This document shows, one piece after another, positions 6,362 through 6,594 of a stretch of 6,594 bases of DNA. The translations under genes were made by a program, and so were the position numbers. Below the pieces are notes generated by a model. It saw only the letters and a program-made list of their open reading frames with translations. It was not told the origin of the DNA and did not search any database. Within the stretch, counting starts at the first letter, position 1. The number at the start of each line of letters is the position of its first letter. The stretch is from Puniceicoccales bacterium (GTDB lineage Bacteria; Verrucomicrobiota; Verrucomicrobiia; Opitutales; UBA953): positions 1-6,594 of the forward strand of contig JAITPT010000278.1 in the NCBI GenBank assembly GCA_031289285.1, in the 5' to 3' direction.

Positions 6362-6375
6362 CATCGGGAACCCCT

Positions 6376-6470
6376 ACCCCAAACTCTGTTCTGGGGATTT
6401 GGAACAGCGGGAAGCCCATCACAGGGCGTGTCAGCAGCTTCTCTGTCGTGTCTTCGCTATTGCGCAGAGT
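6376..6470. other. Intergenic stretch between tandem unit 2 and a dispersed repeat
   Basis: Contains the CCCCA...TGGGG inverted repeat (6377-6396, ten-base loop) followed by ATTTGG, not a T-run. Nothing else is recognisable. Confidence 0.4.
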
Positions 6471-6506
6471 AAAAAATGGCTTCCATTTAACCTAAAAACG
6501 GCAGTT
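6471..6506. repeat. Composite intergenic repeat (palindrome plus TTTAACC block)
   Basis: AAATGG-CTT-CCATTT (a variant of the palindrome at 2181 and 5401) runs directly into TTTAACCTAA and AACGGCAGTT, the block also seen at 4987-5007. This copy links both short repeats into one element, suggesting that the other occurrences are partial copies. Orientation is the same for all four on this strand. Confidence 0.65.
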
Positions 6507-6547
6507 AATGCGGGCGGTTTTGGGCAATCTTTTGGCCGTCTGCGGCT

Positions 6548-6594
6548 TGCGCTTTCCGCTCCACGCACCGCAAGGTGCGCGTCGGGAAAGCGCA
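6548..6594. other. Two-tiered hairpin with GCAA tetraloop at the window edge
   Basis: An outer perfect 10-bp stem, TGCGCTTTCC (6548-6557) with GGAAAGCGCA (6585-6594), encloses an inner perfect 6-bp stem, CGCACC (6564-6569) with GGTGCG (6574-6579), capped by GCAA, a GNRA tetraloop. Six and five unpaired bases form the internal loop. It lies about 40 bp after the composite repeat and ends at the window edge, so its context is unknown. A structured RNA, a terminator stem whose T-run is outside, or the end of a repeat element are all possible. Confidence 0.6.

Larger units (their letters stand above)
6014..6375 (+). repeat. Tandem unit 2 (about 362 bp)
   Basis: Second head-to-tail copy, offset by 377 bp from unit 1 over the conserved part. 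It is shorter because it lacks a 12-bp internal duplication and 6 bp near the end of the reading frame. The right boundary is at GGAACCCCT (6367-6375), after which similarity to the start of a further unit stops; there is no third copy. A CCCCA/TGGGG hairpin (6377-6396) follows the unit but has no T-run. Confidence 0.9.

Noticed and set aside
5637..6375. CRISPR array
   Set aside because: Only two units, each far longer than CRISPR repeats, with no regular repeat-spacer alternation.

Overview
The window looks like a piece of a moderately GC-rich bacterial chromosome. The DnaK subfamily features (the Gram-negative-type insertion near residues 80-105 and GGDNWD in place of the commoner GGDDFD), together with an ATP-cone-bearing, cobalamin-dependent class II ribonucleotide reductase, would fit a Verrucomicrobiota/Opitutaceae-like organism. 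That placement is inference from memory of these families, not a search result.

Layout. Positions 1-1802 hold dnaK on the minus strand, cut by the left edge of the window (600 residues visible, C-terminal tail missing). Positions 1803-2333 are a divergent intergenic region carrying the first copy of a short palindromic repeat. Positions 2334-4928 hold a complete class II ribonucleotide reductase gene (nrdJ type) on the plus strand. From 4929 to the right edge there is no gene I recognise. This 1.7 kb is an accessory, repeat-rich region. It contains one unidentified short minus-strand reading frame (5007-5228), dispersed short repeats, a good intrinsic terminator (5628-5662), and two head-to-tail copies of a 360-377 bp unit (5637-6013 and 6014-6375). 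A long two-tiered hairpin ends exactly at the right edge.

The most interesting structure is the tandem unit. Its first 204 bp are about 98% identical between copies, the next 100-112 bp are only about half identical, and then 21 bp are perfectly identical again. Each unit contains a 12-bp hairpin and a short reading frame encoding a very basic N terminus, a variable middle and a conserved IKVKHFF tail. Indels between the copies are multiples of three, which mildly favours small diversified proteins over non-coding DNA, but the evidence is not decisive.

The two recognised genes are housekeeping functions (protein folding and deoxynucleotide synthesis). They diverge from one intergenic region and need not be functionally linked. 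The short palindromic motif upstream of nrdJ recurs at 5401 and 6471, which suggests a genome-wide intergenic repeat family.
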